DNA of 64,000 nt, taken from assembly GCA_023439125.1 (NCBI GenBank), contig JAEXOU010000007.1, positions 133,322 through 197,321 on the forward strand, read 5' to 3'. The notes below the pieces were generated by a model that was given only the letters and a program-made list of their open reading frames with translations, was not told where the DNA came from and searched no databases. The translations under genes were made by a program, and so were the position numbers. This DNA is from Bacillota bacterium. GTDB taxonomy: Bacteria; Bacillota; Clostridia; Lachnospirales; Lachnospiraceae. This document shows positions 1-9,129 of the stretch, piece after piece; positions within the stretch are counted from its first letter, which is position 1; every line of letters starts with the position of its first letter.

Positions 1-754
1 CAATGCTCTCTAACCAATCAACACCCTCTGCAGATTTTTCCGCTAACGTACGAACTAATTCTTCATTGTTAATATAATTTCCACTACTCATGGTATCATC
101 AATAAATACCTCAACGGAATCATTAACGCCCTCACTCTTTTGAAGTTTGGTTCCTGCAGCATTCATTCCGCCTGTTGCCTTGATTGTATTGCCACCAACC
201 ATTTCCTGTTTCTCAATTAAAATTACTTTTAATCCATTATTCGTTGCTTCGAGTGCTGCTGTCATACCGGCACCGCCAGCTCCTATAACAACAAGGTCTG
301 CTGACTTTGTTTCTTCCACTGGTGTAGCAGCCTGTTCTGTTGGGGTTACTTTAGCTGGTAACGTTTTCACATCGACACCGGCACTTGTAAGCGCTTGTGT
401 AACAGCGTCTACAACTGCTTTACTGGAGTAAGTAGCTCCTGATACACTATCAACATTGATCGTTTGTTGTTCCACCATCGCTGTTGGAAGATTTTCGATT
501 GCAACTGATCCAATACCATTGGTCTCATTCTCGCCAGTGCATGTGATTGACTCAATCCGATTGGCACTTAGTACAACGGTTGCTTTTACTTCACCACCAT
601 ATCCAGTAGCTTTACCCTCATATGTTCCTGGCGTATAAATTCCTGCTGCTGGAGTTTGTTGTTGGTTATTGTTCTCGTCATCTTTTTTTGCACAAGATGC
701 CATAGCAGCTGCAAATACCAAAATCATAAAAATTGAAAAGATACGTTTTTTCAT
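1..754 (-). CDS. FMN-binding, FAD-dependent flavocytochrome c-like lipoprotein (5' part of gene)
   Basis: The reading frame opens at 754 and runs off the left edge, so only the first 251 residues are visible. The N-terminus is a basic, hydrophobic signal (MKKRIFSIFMILVF) ending in MASC, which fits lipoprotein processing. Residues about 40-115 form an FMN-binding domain with the motif SVSGATYSSKA, whose threonine is the usual site of covalent flavin attachment. From about residue 146 a Rossmann dinucleotide fold begins (VVIGAGGAGMTAALEA, then VILIEK, then GGNTIKATGG), as in the fumarate, urocanate and related reductases. The known family passes electrons from membrane carriers to an unsaturated organic acid outside the cell. 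The substrate-binding and catalytic residues lie beyond the window, so the substrate cannot be named. It lies 89 bp downstream of the capA-like gene on the same strand. Confidence 0.88.
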   Translation of the reverse strand, partial: MKKRIFSIFMILVFAAAMASCAKKDDENNNQQQTPAAGIYTPGTYEGKATGYGGEVKATVVLSANRIESITCTGENETNGIGSVAIENLPTAMVEQQTINVDSVSGATYSSKAVVDAVTQALTSAGVDVKTLPAKVTPTEQAATPVEETKSADLVVIGAGGAGMTAALEATNNGLKVILIEKQEMVGGNTIKATGGMNAAGTKLQKSEGVNDSVEVFIDDTMSSGNYINNEELVRTLAEKSAEGVDWLESI

Positions 755-843
755 TGCTCCTCCTATTGTCATAAATATTGCAATATGACATTATATTGAT
801 AGCAATAGTTTGCATATATTTTCTATTTTTATTCGTTGATCTA

Positions 844-2112
844 TCAGTGAATCATGGATATTTCACTACCGATTACATCTTTAATTCGTTTTTTTGCCTG
901 TAATAATTTTTTCTCATATTTATCTTCAACAGATCGTCGATTCATAATTGGCATAATAACATAAGATTTCTTTTGATAAGAGGATAAAACTTTTATTGGA
1001 TAATAACCAATGGGTCCTGCATATACCCCACTCTCGTCTTTATGTAGTATTAGTTCTAATAAAATCGTATCACTATTAATCTCACGTGTCATACTTGATA
1101 CAAGATTACCCATAGAATACATACAAAGTACACTCCTACCATCCTTGGTTTCTAAATATTCAGCTTTCTGTAAACAGTGAGGATGGGAACCTAGTATCAG
1201 ATCAACTCCTGCTTCTGCTATCTCTTTCGCATGTTCTTTCTGTCTTTTGGTAACCTCATAGGTATTCTCCGTTCCCCAGTGATTATATGCAATAATATAT
1301 TCTGCGCCAAGCTTTTTGGCAGCTTTAACATCCTTTTCAACTTTATCTTTACTATAACAACTTACTAACTTGTCCACCTTGCTTACCGATAATGTATTTC
1401 TAGCATTGATAAGTTCCGTATAGGATAGAATGGCGACCTTAATTCCATTGACTTCATATAATAAAAACTGCTGCTTGCCTTCCTCTGCAAAAGTACCAGT
1501 GTGTGCAATACCTTTATCGTCCAATTGCTCTATTGTTTCCGTAACACCTAAAGCCCCACCATCTAAACAGTGATTATTTGCTGTAACTACTGCTCCCACG
1601 CCTGCAAAATTTAAAGCATCTAGATAACTTTCCATTGCGTTGCAGTTCGGATTATTATGAACCATTTTTTGCTGATAGGTATATGGATTCGAAGAAGAGA
1701 TTAGCGTTTCTAGATTACCTACTACCAAATCAGCAGAAGAAAACATTCCCTCCAAGTACATAAAGCTATCTTGAAAATCAAAAACTCCTTTCTCATAAGC
1801 AGCATTTTGTTGACCTCCAAGGCACATCAAATCTCCAGTAAACATAATAACCGCAGTTGAATTGTCCTTTTTTGTAATTGTAATAATCTCAGATGTCGAT
1901 TTCGTCTCCTTTTTGTAACTTATACCTGCATTGATTGGTTTACTCAAAAAGTAGAAAGGGGACTCGTAAAAGCTTGTCAATCGATTGTTAAAAGGTTGAT
2001 TCATAAAAGAAAATGCCTGTACTTCTTCACCGATAACAAGTGATAAAATACAGGCATACATACCTACGATTAAAAGCCACTTGGTCCACGCTCTTAAAGT
2101 TCTGGATTTCAT
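844..2112 (-). CDS. CapA-family metallophosphoesterase-like protein
   Basis: A 422-residue protein with one N-terminal membrane segment (about residues 12-28), so it is probably anchored and faces outward. The body carries the CapA/PgsA signature: FTGDLMCLGG (about residues 91-100), VGNLETLIS, a TANNHCLDGG motif, AYNHWGTE and ILGSHPHCLQ. These Asp, Asn and His positions are those of the calcineurin-like metal site. CapA proteins take part in poly-gamma-glutamate or capsule assembly in Bacillus, but most clostridial members are of unknown role. No capB, capC or pgs genes lie beside it, so a capsule role is not supported here. The gene upstream (2222-3298) is co-directional, 109 bp away. Confidence 0.85.
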   Translation of the reverse strand: MKSRTLRAWTKWLLIVGMYACILSLVIGEEVQAFSFMNQPFNNRLTSFYESPFYFLSKPINAGISYKKETKSTSEIITITKKDNSTAVIMFTGDLMCLGGQQNAAYEKGVFDFQDSFMYLEGMFSSADLVVGNLETLISSSNPYTYQQKMVHNNPNCNAMESYLDALNFAGVGAVVTANNHCLDGGALGVTETIEQLDDKGIAHTGTFAEEGKQQFLLYEVNGIKVAILSYTELINARNTLSVSKVDKLVSCYSKDKVEKDVKAAKKLGAEYIIAYNHWGTENTYEVTKRQKEHAKEIAEAGVDLILGSHPHCLQKAEYLETKDGRSVLCMYSMGNLVSSMTREINSDTILLELILHKDESGVYAGPIGYYPIKVLSSYQKKSYVIMPIMNRRSVEDKYEKKLLQAKKRIKDVIGSEISMIH

Positions 2113-2221
2113 TGTATCCTGCTCCCTATTTTGAACTTTTCGTCACGTTAGAACCTAGAAGTGTTTCACTCCAAGGCCTAATTTCTTTGATATCTTGTAT
2201 CTTGAAATAGCCCTTAATCAA

Positions 2222-3298
2222 TTAAAAATTCCAATTATTATCCCGAGTTCCTGCAGCTTCTCTTTGTACATTATACTTTATATTGAGGAATGCATTAAAA
2301 TCTCTCTTATATGTATTCATTAAACCAGCATCATAGCCAATTACCATATGAGGACATTGCTGTAATAGTTGCTGAAGTACTGTATGTGCTGTATTCTCAT
2401 CAATATTAACATTAGTTTCTTTCTTGTCTACATCATAAAAACGAAGCTGACTAACCGAATTCTTACCTGTTCTTTTAAAGTAATAAACCCATACCTGTTT
2501 TGAAAGTGGTAATAAACTCAATGTAGTACCTTTTGAGTAGTAGAAATATTTGCGACCTAACCTATATTTTCTATCAAGCGCTGTAGCACTTAAAAAATCA
2601 GCTTCAATACCCTGCATCGTTTCCCTATCATTTTTAGCAAGATATCTCTTTATGTAACGCATATGACTATCACTAAAGAATCTGATTACACTGATAATCA
2701 TAAAGATTATGAGTATAACACTGACCGCATAAATTAAATACGTAAAAAAGTAATCAACTCCACCAACAGTCTCGTCATCAATGTAATATGGAATGGAATA
2801 TTCCCAACCTTCTTGCCCATAATTATCTATAATAGCTTCTTTATAAAACTCAAGCATAACACCACTCATCTTAGTAAATGTACCAGTAACTCTGAACCTA
2901 TCTTCTTCTTCATAATCATAAAATACTTCTTCAAAAACATCTGCACGATCTGTTCTAAGCATAATCCCGTAGATGTAGCCGTTACCTGTTTGTTCATCAT
3001 ACATTTCACACGCGTGGCACATACTTGTCGTTGTTTTAATATGTGTAGTTGTATTCTCACTATACTCCTCAGCAAAACCAACAAGATGATAATCAACATC
3101 GATTGTTACATACTTTCCTTCTAGATCCTTTAGCTCATCCCTATCCCAGTTAGCCGAGTATGTTATGTCAATTGGTCCTTTTATTAAATCGATAAAAGAA
3201 CACTTTGTAATTACTAAGCCAACTGCAATAAGCACTGTACATGTGATAATTATTGCTAGTAGACCTCGTTTTGCCTTATATCTAAGTACCTCGTTCAT
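2222..3298 (-). CDS. Two-segment membrane protein, function unknown (possibly DUF6709)
   Basis: A 358-residue protein. A first membrane segment lies at about residues 13-31 and a second at about 187-207; the 155 residues between them are acidic and probably extracytoplasmic. The C-terminal 150 residues are basic and probably cytoplasmic, with the stretch KQVWVYYFKRTGKNSVSQLR followed by a predicted alpha/beta segment. This layout resembles an uncharacterised Firmicutes family I recall as DUF6709, but I cannot confirm that. No catalytic motif is visible. A ribosome site (GGAGG) precedes the start at 3298. It reads divergently from the gene at 3517, with a 218-bp gap that must hold promoters for both. 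Confidence 0.6.
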   Translation of the reverse strand: MNEVLRYKAKRGLLAIIITCTVLIAVGLVITKCSFIDLIKGPIDITYSANWDRDELKDLEGKYVTIDVDYHLVGFAEEYSENTTTHIKTTTSMCHACEMYDEQTGNGYIYGIMLRTDRADVFEEVFYDYEEEDRFRVTGTFTKMSGVMLEFYKEAIIDNYGQEGWEYSIPYYIDDETVGGVDYFFTYLIYAVSVILIIFMIISVIRFFSDSHMRYIKRYLAKNDRETMQGIEADFLSATALDRKYRLGRKYFYYSKGTTLSLLPLSKQVWVYYFKRTGKNSVSQLRFYDVDKKETNVNIDENTAHTVLQQLLQQCPHMVIGYDAGLMNTYKRDFNAFLNIKYNVQREAAGTRDNNWNF

Positions 3299-3516
3299 AT
3301 TACCTCCACTTAATTTCTTATGTTTTTTTTTTTACTTTCAATTAGTATGCTATCATACATGGTAATAAAATACAATCCTAATTTCTTACTTTAATTACTT
3401 GTTTTTTCTAACATTCTTCGTTTCTATAATTATTTTCCAATCATATCCTATAGACCTTTTACTAATTTTTTTATATGCTAGGAATAAAACATTTGTTCGA
3501 ATCACAGGAGATAAAA

Positions 3517-3906
3517 ATGAAAGCAAAAGCACATGTAATCGGTGGAGTTCTTTTTACAGCCTCTACCATATTCTTACTAAAGCACTATAAAGTTGATTAT
3601 CCTTTGTCTTATACAGAGATTTTCTTTGGAGGATTTTTTGGTAGCTTACTACCAGATATCGATCATAAAAAGAGTCTGTTCGGATCTATTTTTCATTTGC
3701 CAGTAAAACACAGAACACTAACACATAGTCTCTTATTTCTATTAATGCTTAGTGTGATTGTTGCTCAATATAACCTTAGCCTTGCAATTGGCTTATTCGT
3801 TGGGATGTTTAGTCATCTATTTCTTGATATGGCTGGTCGTAAATCTGCCGGTATCTGCCTCTTTTATCCTTCTAAGAAGAAATACGGTTTCTTTCGTTTG
3901 CCATAG
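3517..3906 (+). CDS. YdjM/DUF457-type membrane-bound metal-dependent hydrolase
   Basis: The start at 3517 is chosen over the upstream ATG at 3475 because AGGAG (3506-3510) sits six bases before it and the protein then begins MKAKAHVIGG, the usual start of the family. The product is 129 residues. It shows the YdjM pattern: an N-terminal membrane segment with HVIGG, the motif GSLLPDIDHKKS (about residues 45-56), HRTLTHSLLF (about 69-78) and HLFLDMAG near the end. The conserved His and Asp residues are the proposed metal ligands. Several membrane helices are predicted. The family is called a hydrolase by fold; in Escherichia coli ydjM is an SOS gene. No LexA site was identified here. Confidence 0.8.
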   Translation: MKAKAHVIGGVLFTASTIFLLKHYKVDYPLSYTEIFFGGFFGSLLPDIDHKKSLFGSIFHLPVKHRTLTHSLLFLLMLSVIVAQYNLSLAIGLFVGMFSHLFLDMAGRKSAGICLFYPSKKKYGFFRLP

Positions 3907-4089
3907 TTATTACATAAAAGTGGACATACTATCATATATTATTCTAATTGCAAAATGATATATAACGTGACTCAATTGTCAATCATTCAATAGACAATCA
4001 TACCCAACAATCAATTATATCCAACAATAAATGATACGGAATGGTGACAATTATTTTATATCAAATATACTTGCTAGTGAGGTGACCGA

Positions 4090-4638
4090 ATGAATTGTAA
4101 TCAACATGCACACCCGAAAACATATAACATTCTTAAGTTTTTATTTATCATGGGATTTGGTACACTTCTTCATTTTACGTTCAAGTGGTCCAATCAGAAC
4201 CGTATTGTTGCTCTTTTTTCCGCAGTCAATGAAAGTACTTGGGAACACCTTAAATTATTGGTATTTCCACTATTGTTAGTTGATGTCTTCGAATACATTA
4301 AGTTTGGTCATAATTGCGATAATTACATGATTGCAAAAGCATTAGGCTTATTGAGTGGTATAATGTCTATTATTGTACTTCATTACACCTATAAAGGTGT
4401 AATCGGAAAAGGAATACTATTTTTAGATATTACAATCTTTCTTGCTAGTATTATAATCGCTATATCTGTATCTAACATTATTCTAAATCGTCATCTATTG
4501 GAATCTAAAATATATCAGATCATTGGTGGTATCATCATTCTAGTTGTTATCATTTCATTCATGTTATTTACCTATTATCCACCAAAGATTAATCTATTTA
4601 TGGACCCTCCAACCAAACAGTATGGATATCCAGATTAA
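4090..4638 (+). CDS. Small polytopic membrane protein (possibly DUF6512)
   Basis: A 182-residue integral membrane protein with about five hydrophobic segments (roughly residues 12-28, 52-70, 84-103, 112-131, 145-165). The segment NQNRIVALFSAVNESTWEHLK between the first two is polar and looks conserved; I associate this pattern with the uncharacterised family DUF6512, which I cannot verify. GAGGTGA ends four bases before the start at 4090. It has no evident partner: the gene before it is co-directional with a 183-bp gap, and the genes after it read the other way. No transport or enzyme motif is seen. Confidence 0.6.
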   Translation: MNCNQHAHPKTYNILKFLFIMGFGTLLHFTFKWSNQNRIVALFSAVNESTWEHLKLLVFPLLLVDVFEYIKFGHNCDNYMIAKALGLLSGIMSIIVLHYTYKGVIGKGILFLDITIFLASIIIAISVSNIILNRHLLESKIYQIIGGIIILVVIISFMLFTYYPPKINLFMDPPTKQYGYPD

Positions 4639-4770
4639 GAAGACTAATAATGAACCAGGAGAAAACCACTCTAGGAGCTTCCCCTGGTTCTTAATTGGAA
4701 CTTACTCAATAATACTTATCTTCAAACGCAACATAGAATCTTAACATAAAAGTAAATTTAACTAAAAGAT

Positions 4771-5148
4771 TTACTTTCCCATAAAATCATCAAAAGCTTT
4801 ACGTCCTTCCTCAGATTTATACTTTATCTTATTTAACTCTACAAGCCTTGCATCGACTTTATCTGCCGCCGCTTTTATTACTGGAACGTTTACAACAGCA
4901 CCTAAGGGAAACACTTTTCTTATTTCTCCGGATAACTGAGCAACTACATCATACTGTAATTTTTCTGCACGATTTGCCATTGCTAATATACGCTTTTGTT
5001 TGATTTTTAAACTTTTACGTTGAGAGATTCTATAGGAAACTCCACGCGCTACCATAGCTATTCTTGGCTGTCTTACCATTCCTTCTGATTGATCTACAAT
5101 ATTTTTTAATCTAGCATTCGTACTCTTGACTTTTGATTGTCTAGGCAT
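4771..5148 (-). CDS. Small basic protein of unknown function, second gene of a two-gene unit
   Basis: A 125-residue lysine- and arginine-rich protein with no signal peptide or membrane segment. The first 60 residues are strongly basic (KSTNARLK, SYRISQRKSLKIKQKR) and mostly helical; the rest alternates small hydrophobic and charged residues and ends KAFDDFMGK. I do not recognise the family. Its start overlaps the end of the upstream gene (5141-5677) by eight bases, so the two are almost surely co-translated. The basic N-terminus could bind nucleic acid or a partner, but that is only inference. Confidence 0.6.
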   Translation of the reverse strand: MPRQSKVKSTNARLKNIVDQSEGMVRQPRIAMVARGVSYRISQRKSLKIKQKRILAMANRAEKLQYDVVAQLSGEIRKVFPLGAVVNVPVIKAAADKVDARLVELNKIKYKSEEGRKAFDDFMGK

Positions 5149-5677
5149 TATCCGACACCCCCTGACGAGAATCAGTAGTTACTACATATTCTCCGAACAT
5201 ATTAATGCAATCAATCATCTCATATTCTCCTGGTTTAAGATCTTCTATTATATATTCTATGGAATGCTTGCTTGCCTTTTGTCTTATACTTACTTCTTTA
5301 CATCGTGCAAATCCGACCTTTTTTACATCAATGATATAGATGACAGGAAAAAAAGCCTCAAACGTTGGATTCGCACATAATTCTCCTATTTTAGTATATG
5401 CATCATTGTCAATTATCCCATCATCTAATTTTAATTTTGCTCCTCTTAATATACCTGCTATATTAGCTTCTATCTCTTTGGCATGTACATCCCCAGTATG
5501 AATCTGTTGGATGTATCTTTGTATAATGGTTTGAGGATCGGATGTTGGTGGTTGTTTCATATCATGAAATTTGGTGGAACACCAACAGTAATGGATATCA
5601 TTGTAATAATCGTGATTTATTTTCCAAGCAAAATGCGTACCGACTGAATAAAGTATATTGTTTTTTAATTTTCTCAT
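5141..5677 (-). CDS. Unrecognised soluble protein, first gene of a two-gene unit
   Basis: A 178-residue protein with no signal peptide or membrane helix. The first 45 residues are aromatic- and His/Cys-rich (HYCWCSTKFHD), followed by a helical acidic stretch (residues about 50-95) and then an alpha/beta part with FEAFFPVIYIIDVKK, RCKEVSIRQKASKHS and LKPGEYEMIDCINMF. I do not recognise it. AAGGAGG lies 11 bases before the ATG at 5677. The gene sits behind a leader of roughly 390 bases running from a good promoter at 6073-6102. The overlap with the next gene suggests a two-component module, for example two subunits or a toxin and its partner; none of these is shown by the sequence. Confidence 0.6.
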   Translation of the reverse strand: MRKLKNNILYSVGTHFAWKINHDYYNDIHYCWCSTKFHDMKQPPTSDPQTIIQRYIQQIHTGDVHAKEIEANIAGILRGAKLKLDDGIIDNDAYTKIGELCANPTFEAFFPVIYIIDVKKVGFARCKEVSIRQKASKHSIEYIIEDLKPGEYEMIDCINMFGEYVVTTDSRQGVSDNA

Positions 5678-6183
5678 ACTCGTTACGCCTCCTTGTTAAC
5701 TGATTATTTAAATAATTTTGCAACATTATGATATATGAATAAGTATTAAATTTTTACTCTACTTTTGTTTAGAATGGAAACTTGTTTCAACTTTGTTAAA
5801 GTTGTTCTAAGTGACTTTATTTTTCATGTATTGCAAGAACTTTAGTAGAACTCCTCATGTCCATTTCTTATAATCACCTTTTGTTGCTCTCACAACTATC
5901 CTTCGAATTGACATTTCGGCGTTTCTACTACTACCTCCTTCCATCAATCTAAATGCTATACCTATACCAATTAGCTAGATACTTTTTCACTCTAAATCCC
6001 ATAAGGTTCTTACACTTCTATAATTGTCTAGTATCCTTAGCAAATATTCACATGTAAATCTCCTATATATCTAGTATAAATATATTTTCCATATTTTGTC
6101 AATAGACAAACTATTAATAAAAAATTATATGGTTAATTACGAATTGTAGGTTAATATTTTTTCGCTATCAAATAGAACTGATA
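5678..6183 (-). other. Intergenic leader region before the two-gene unit
   Basis: About 500 AT-rich bases with no convincing gene. On the minus strand the part from about 6066 down to 5678 would be a long untranslated leader for the unit at 4771-5677. It contains a ribosome-site-like AAGGAGG near 5935 followed in frame by a short open frame of about 29 codons (from an ATG near 5943, stop near 5857), which could be a leader peptide or nothing. No clear terminator for the NHL gene that ends at 6184 was found. Confidence 0.4.
6073..6102 (-). promoter_or_regulatory. Sigma-A-type promoter for the two-gene unit
   Basis: On the minus strand TTGACA (6097-6102) and TATACT (6073-6078) are separated by 18 bases. 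The -35 box is a perfect consensus and the -10 box differs at one base. Transcription would start near 6066 and run through a leader of about 390 bases. Confidence 0.6.
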
Positions 6184-7263
6184 TCAAAATTTTACGATCC
6201 TTACAACATTATTTATATAATCATTAAAATATAAGTTGCTCGTTGAATCTAATCTTACTCCATGAACACATAATTTAGCATCAAGCGCCTTTATTCCGAA
6301 TCCAGTATAACCTTCTTGCCCATTACCCGCTATCGTATAAACTGAATCTTGTTTGAAATCTACCATTCGTATCCGATGATGTCCTGTATCCGCAATCAAT
6401 ATATTACCATCCAAAGATATTTCTACTGCATGAGGAGCCTCCATTCCTATTGTCCCTTTTTCATGTTTGATCCTACCAATATAGCAATCAGAAACCTTTT
6501 CAAACTCAGAAATCGGACCTGGTATTCCTTTCCCAACTATTGTTCTTATTACTTTTGTTTCTGCATGTATTTTTCTGACAGCAAAATTCAAGCTGTCCAT
6601 AATATAAATATTATCTTCTTGATCGATAGCTAGTCCATACACATCGTTTATCTCTGCCTTCTCTGCTGTCTCACCATCGCCACTATACCCTTTAGTCCCT
6701 GTTCCAGCGTATGTTGTTATAATCCCTTTAAAATCAATTTTTCTTACTCTGTCATTTCTATAGTCATTAAAATATACATTTCCCTTCTGATCAACTACTA
6801 TACCAGCAGGTTCGTTGAGTTTTGCTTCACAAGCCATAATATTATCGCCATTATATCCAGCTATCCCACATCCTGCGATGGTTACTATAATCCCAGTTTT
6901 GGCATCAACCCTTCTTATTCGATGATTATAGGTATCCGCAATAAATAAGTTATTATCTGCATCTACAAATATCCCCTCTGGTCCATTTAATTTAGCATGG
7001 ATAGCCAACTCCCCATCTCCATCAAATCCACTTACCCCACAACCTACCACTGTTGTGATAAGGTTAGTTTTTTTATTAATTTTTCGGATTATATGATTAT
7101 GTACTTCTGCAATATAAACATTATCTTCTTTATCAATTGCTAATCCGGCTGGTCCGTTCAGCCTAGCCCTGCTAGCATCTTCTCCATCTCCACTATATCC
7201 AGCTTCACCAATCCCTGCGATTGTATCTATTTTCCCTAATAGGAATTTATTGTCAATTATCAT
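6184..7263 (-). CDS. NHL-repeat beta-propeller protein, cytosolic
   Basis: A 359-residue protein built of about six NHL repeats. Each repeat has the pattern TIAGxGxxGYxGDGxxAxxAxLNxPxGLAID followed by NVYIADxxNHRIRKI. Clear copies start near residues 12, 68, 124, 179, 235 and 308. Together they should close a six-bladed propeller. There is no signal peptide, so the protein is probably cytosolic, whereas many NHL proteins of this repeat type are secreted or fused to other domains. NHL propellers bind protein, RNA or carbohydrate; no catalytic residues are evident, so its ligand is unknown. GGAGG lies eight bases before the ATG. It stands alone in its transcription unit. Confidence 0.8.
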   Translation of the reverse strand: MIIDNKFLLGKIDTIAGIGEAGYSGDGEDASRARLNGPAGLAIDKEDNVYIAEVHNHIIRKINKKTNLITTVVGCGVSGFDGDGELAIHAKLNGPEGIFVDADNNLFIADTYNHRIRRVDAKTGIIVTIAGCGIAGYNGDNIMACEAKLNEPAGIVVDQKGNVYFNDYRNDRVRKIDFKGIITTYAGTGTKGYSGDGETAEKAEINDVYGLAIDQEDNIYIMDSLNFAVRKIHAETKVIRTIVGKGIPGPISEFEKVSDCYIGRIKHEKGTIGMEAPHAVEISLDGNILIADTGHHRIRMVDFKQDSVYTIAGNGQEGYTGFGIKALDAKLCVHGVRLDSTSNLYFNDYINNVVRIVKF

Positions 7264-7435
7264 TAATCTATCCTCCTCAATAAAATGTTATCATTAGTAT
7301 ACCAAACAGAATATGACAACAGTATGTCAGGTTATAACGATGTATATGATAAACGAGTCAGAGTAGCTTCCTATTGCAAAACAATAGTTACTTTACACGC
7401 TCTCACAGGGAACACTGTACAATCACTACTTTATA

Positions 7436-7468
7436 TAAAAAAAGAAAGCCTTCATCGAAAGGCTTCCT
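7436..7468 (-). terminator. Rho-independent terminator after tRNA-Thr
   Basis: On the minus strand the stem AAGCCTT/AAGGCTT closes a five-base loop and is followed by a run of seven T. It lies about 17 bases after the end of the tRNA gene. Confidence 0.8.
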
Positions 7469-7483
7469 CACTACATAATATTA

Positions 7484-7555
7484 AGCTGATGACGGGAATT
7501 GAACCCGTGACCCCTTCCTTACCAAGGAAGTGCTCTACCTCTGAGCCACATCAGC
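7484..7555 (-). tRNA. tRNA-Thr (GGT)
   Basis: The minus strand folds as a standard cloverleaf. The acceptor stem is GCTGATG with CATCAGC, the D arm contains GGCTCAGAGGTAGAGC, the anticodon stem CTTCC/GGAAG encloses TTGGTAA, and the T arm has GGGTTCAATTCCC. The anticodon GGT reads ACC and ACT threonine codons. The 3' CCA is not encoded. Confidence 0.93.
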
Positions 7556-7661
7556 CTGTACGCTTACGCGTCCGAGAAATATAATAACATAATAACTGCG
7601 AAAAATCAAGTAGCAAATAAAAAAACTTAACCGAATTGTATATTCATTATGTACAATTTTG

Positions 7662-8294
7662 TTAAGTTTCTTCCGCTAATGCATCATTCAATTTTTTCTT
7701 AATTCTCTGTAATCCGTTATCAATTGCTTTTGGTTTCTTATTCATAACCCGAGCAATCTGTGAATATCCGTAATCTTGTAGATATAACGTCAAGATATCC
7801 TTTTCAAATTCTGATAAACGTTCCATCAGTTTTGCTTCCAATCGCTGCGTGTTCTCTTTGTCGATCAGCATCTCCTCTGGATTCATACTTCTAGCGTGTG
7901 CTATATTTGCAACATAAGTAATGGAATTAATGTTTTCCTGATCCTCATTATCGTTATGTGTATCAATCGAAATGTAATTATTCAACGGCTGATTTTTCAT
8001 TGTGTTCGAAGTCTTTATCGCAGAGTACATCTGTCTAGAAACACATAAATCTGCAAAGGTTAGAAAGGAGGCTGCTTTATCTGGCTGATAATCTCTGATT
8101 GCTTTGTACAAGCCAATCATCCCCTCTTGAATAAGGTCTTCGCGATCACCACCAATTAGAAATAATGCCTTTGCCTTTTTTCGTACTAGATTTTTGTATT
8201 TACTAATCAGATAGTCCATTGCGATTCGGTCCTCATGGTGAATAAGCGCAATGATATCTTCATCTGCCATCTCATCATAACACTTATTCTCCAT
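7662..8294 (-). CDS. sigH: RNA polymerase sigma factor SigH (Spo0H)
   Basis: A 210-residue sigma-70 family factor. The start at 8294 is preferred because GGAGG (8300-8304) lies five bases before this ATG, while the upstream TTG lacks a site. Region 2 has the SigH-like sequence GGDREDLIQEGMIGLYKAIR, then FASLC-like FADLCVSRQMYSAIK and QPLNNYISID. Region 4 (about residues 150-205) has ILTLYLQDYGYSQIARVMNKK followed by the recognition helix. In Bacillus SigH controls entry to sporulation and competence. The gene follows rlmB with a 13-base gap, the conserved Firmicutes order cysS-mrnC-rlmB-sigH, which strongly supports the identity. Confidence 0.9.
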   Translation of the reverse strand: MENKCYDEMADEDIIALIHHEDRIAMDYLISKYKNLVRKKAKALFLIGGDREDLIQEGMIGLYKAIRDYQPDKAASFLTFADLCVSRQMYSAIKTSNTMKNQPLNNYISIDTHNDNEDQENINSITYVANIAHARSMNPEEMLIDKENTQRLEAKLMERLSEFEKDILTLYLQDYGYSQIARVMNKKPKAIDNGLQRIKKKLNDALAEET

Positions 8295-8307
8295 AAAAAC
8301 CTCCAAT

Positions 8308-9051
8308 TTACTTAAATTTTCTTTGACGTACTATTTCAAAAGCTAAAACACCCATTGCTACGGATGCGTTGAGGGAATCAATATTACCACTCATAGGAAT
8401 CTTCGTAATGAAATCACACTTTTCTTTCACAAGGCGAGAAACTCCATCCCCTTCGTTACCAATCACTAAACCAATAGGGCCAGTAAGGTTTTGACGATAC
8501 ATAACTTCGCCATCCATATCAGCACAAACAAACCATAAGCCTTTGTCCTTTAATTCCTCCATCGTTGCAACTAGATTGGTAACTTTAGCAACCGGAACAT
8601 AATTAATTGCTCCTGCACTGACTTTTGCTACTGTTCCTGTTAATCCAACGGCTCTGCGCTTTGGAATAATAATACCATGAACTCCAGCCTGATTTGCAGT
8701 TCGAATCATTGCGCCTAAGTTATGAGGGTCTTCGATTCCATCTAAAATCAGAATAAATGGAGCCTCTCCCTTTTCTTTTGCTGCATTTAAGATATCATCT
8801 ACTTCTGCGTAATCGTAAGCTGCTGCATAAGCGATCACTCCTTGATGCTTTCCATCCTCTGACATCTGATCAAGACGCTCTTTTTTTACGAATGTAATAA
8901 TCGTATCACCTTTTTTAGCCTCGCGTATAATTGTCTTAATCGGGCCATCTTGACAACCATCTAGGATAAATAAACGGTCAATCGTTTTTCCTGCACGAAA
9001 TGCTTCTATTACTGCATTACGCCCTTCAATTGTTAATTCTTCGTATCTCAT
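8308..9051 (-). CDS. rlmB: 23S rRNA (guanosine-2'-O-)-methyltransferase RlmB
   Basis: A 247-residue SpoU-class (SPOUT fold) methyltransferase. An N-terminal substrate-binding domain (residues about 1-75, beginning with the motif EGRNAVIEAFRAGK) is followed by the knotted catalytic domain with LDGIEDPHNLGAMIRTANQAG (motif 1), LVIGNEGDGVS (motif 2) and IPMSGNIDSLNASVAMGVL (motif 3). RlmB methylates G2251 (E. coli numbering) in the peptidyl-transferase centre of 23S rRNA. The similar tRNA enzyme TrmH is a less likely reading because of the N-terminal domain and the position between mrnC and sigH. Confidence 0.9.
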   Translation of the reverse strand: MRYEELTIEGRNAVIEAFRAGKTIDRLFILDGCQDGPIKTIIREAKKGDTIITFVKKERLDQMSEDGKHQGVIAYAAAYDYAEVDDILNAAKEKGEAPFILILDGIEDPHNLGAMIRTANQAGVHGIIIPKRRAVGLTGTVAKVSAGAINYVPVAKVTNLVATMEELKDKGLWFVCADMDGEVMYRQNLTGPIGLVIGNEGDGVSRLVKEKCDFITKIPMSGNIDSLNASVAMGVLAFEIVRQRKFK

Positions 9052-9129
9052 TCTATACCTTTCCTAAACAGTCCTTCCTTGTACTCGTGTCATATACATA
9101 AACACGATAGATACACTGTTCCTGTTAAA

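Noticed and set aside
7285..7584. Plus-strand frame over the tRNA-Thr gene
   Set aside because: It reads through the tRNA and its terminator, so it is not coding.
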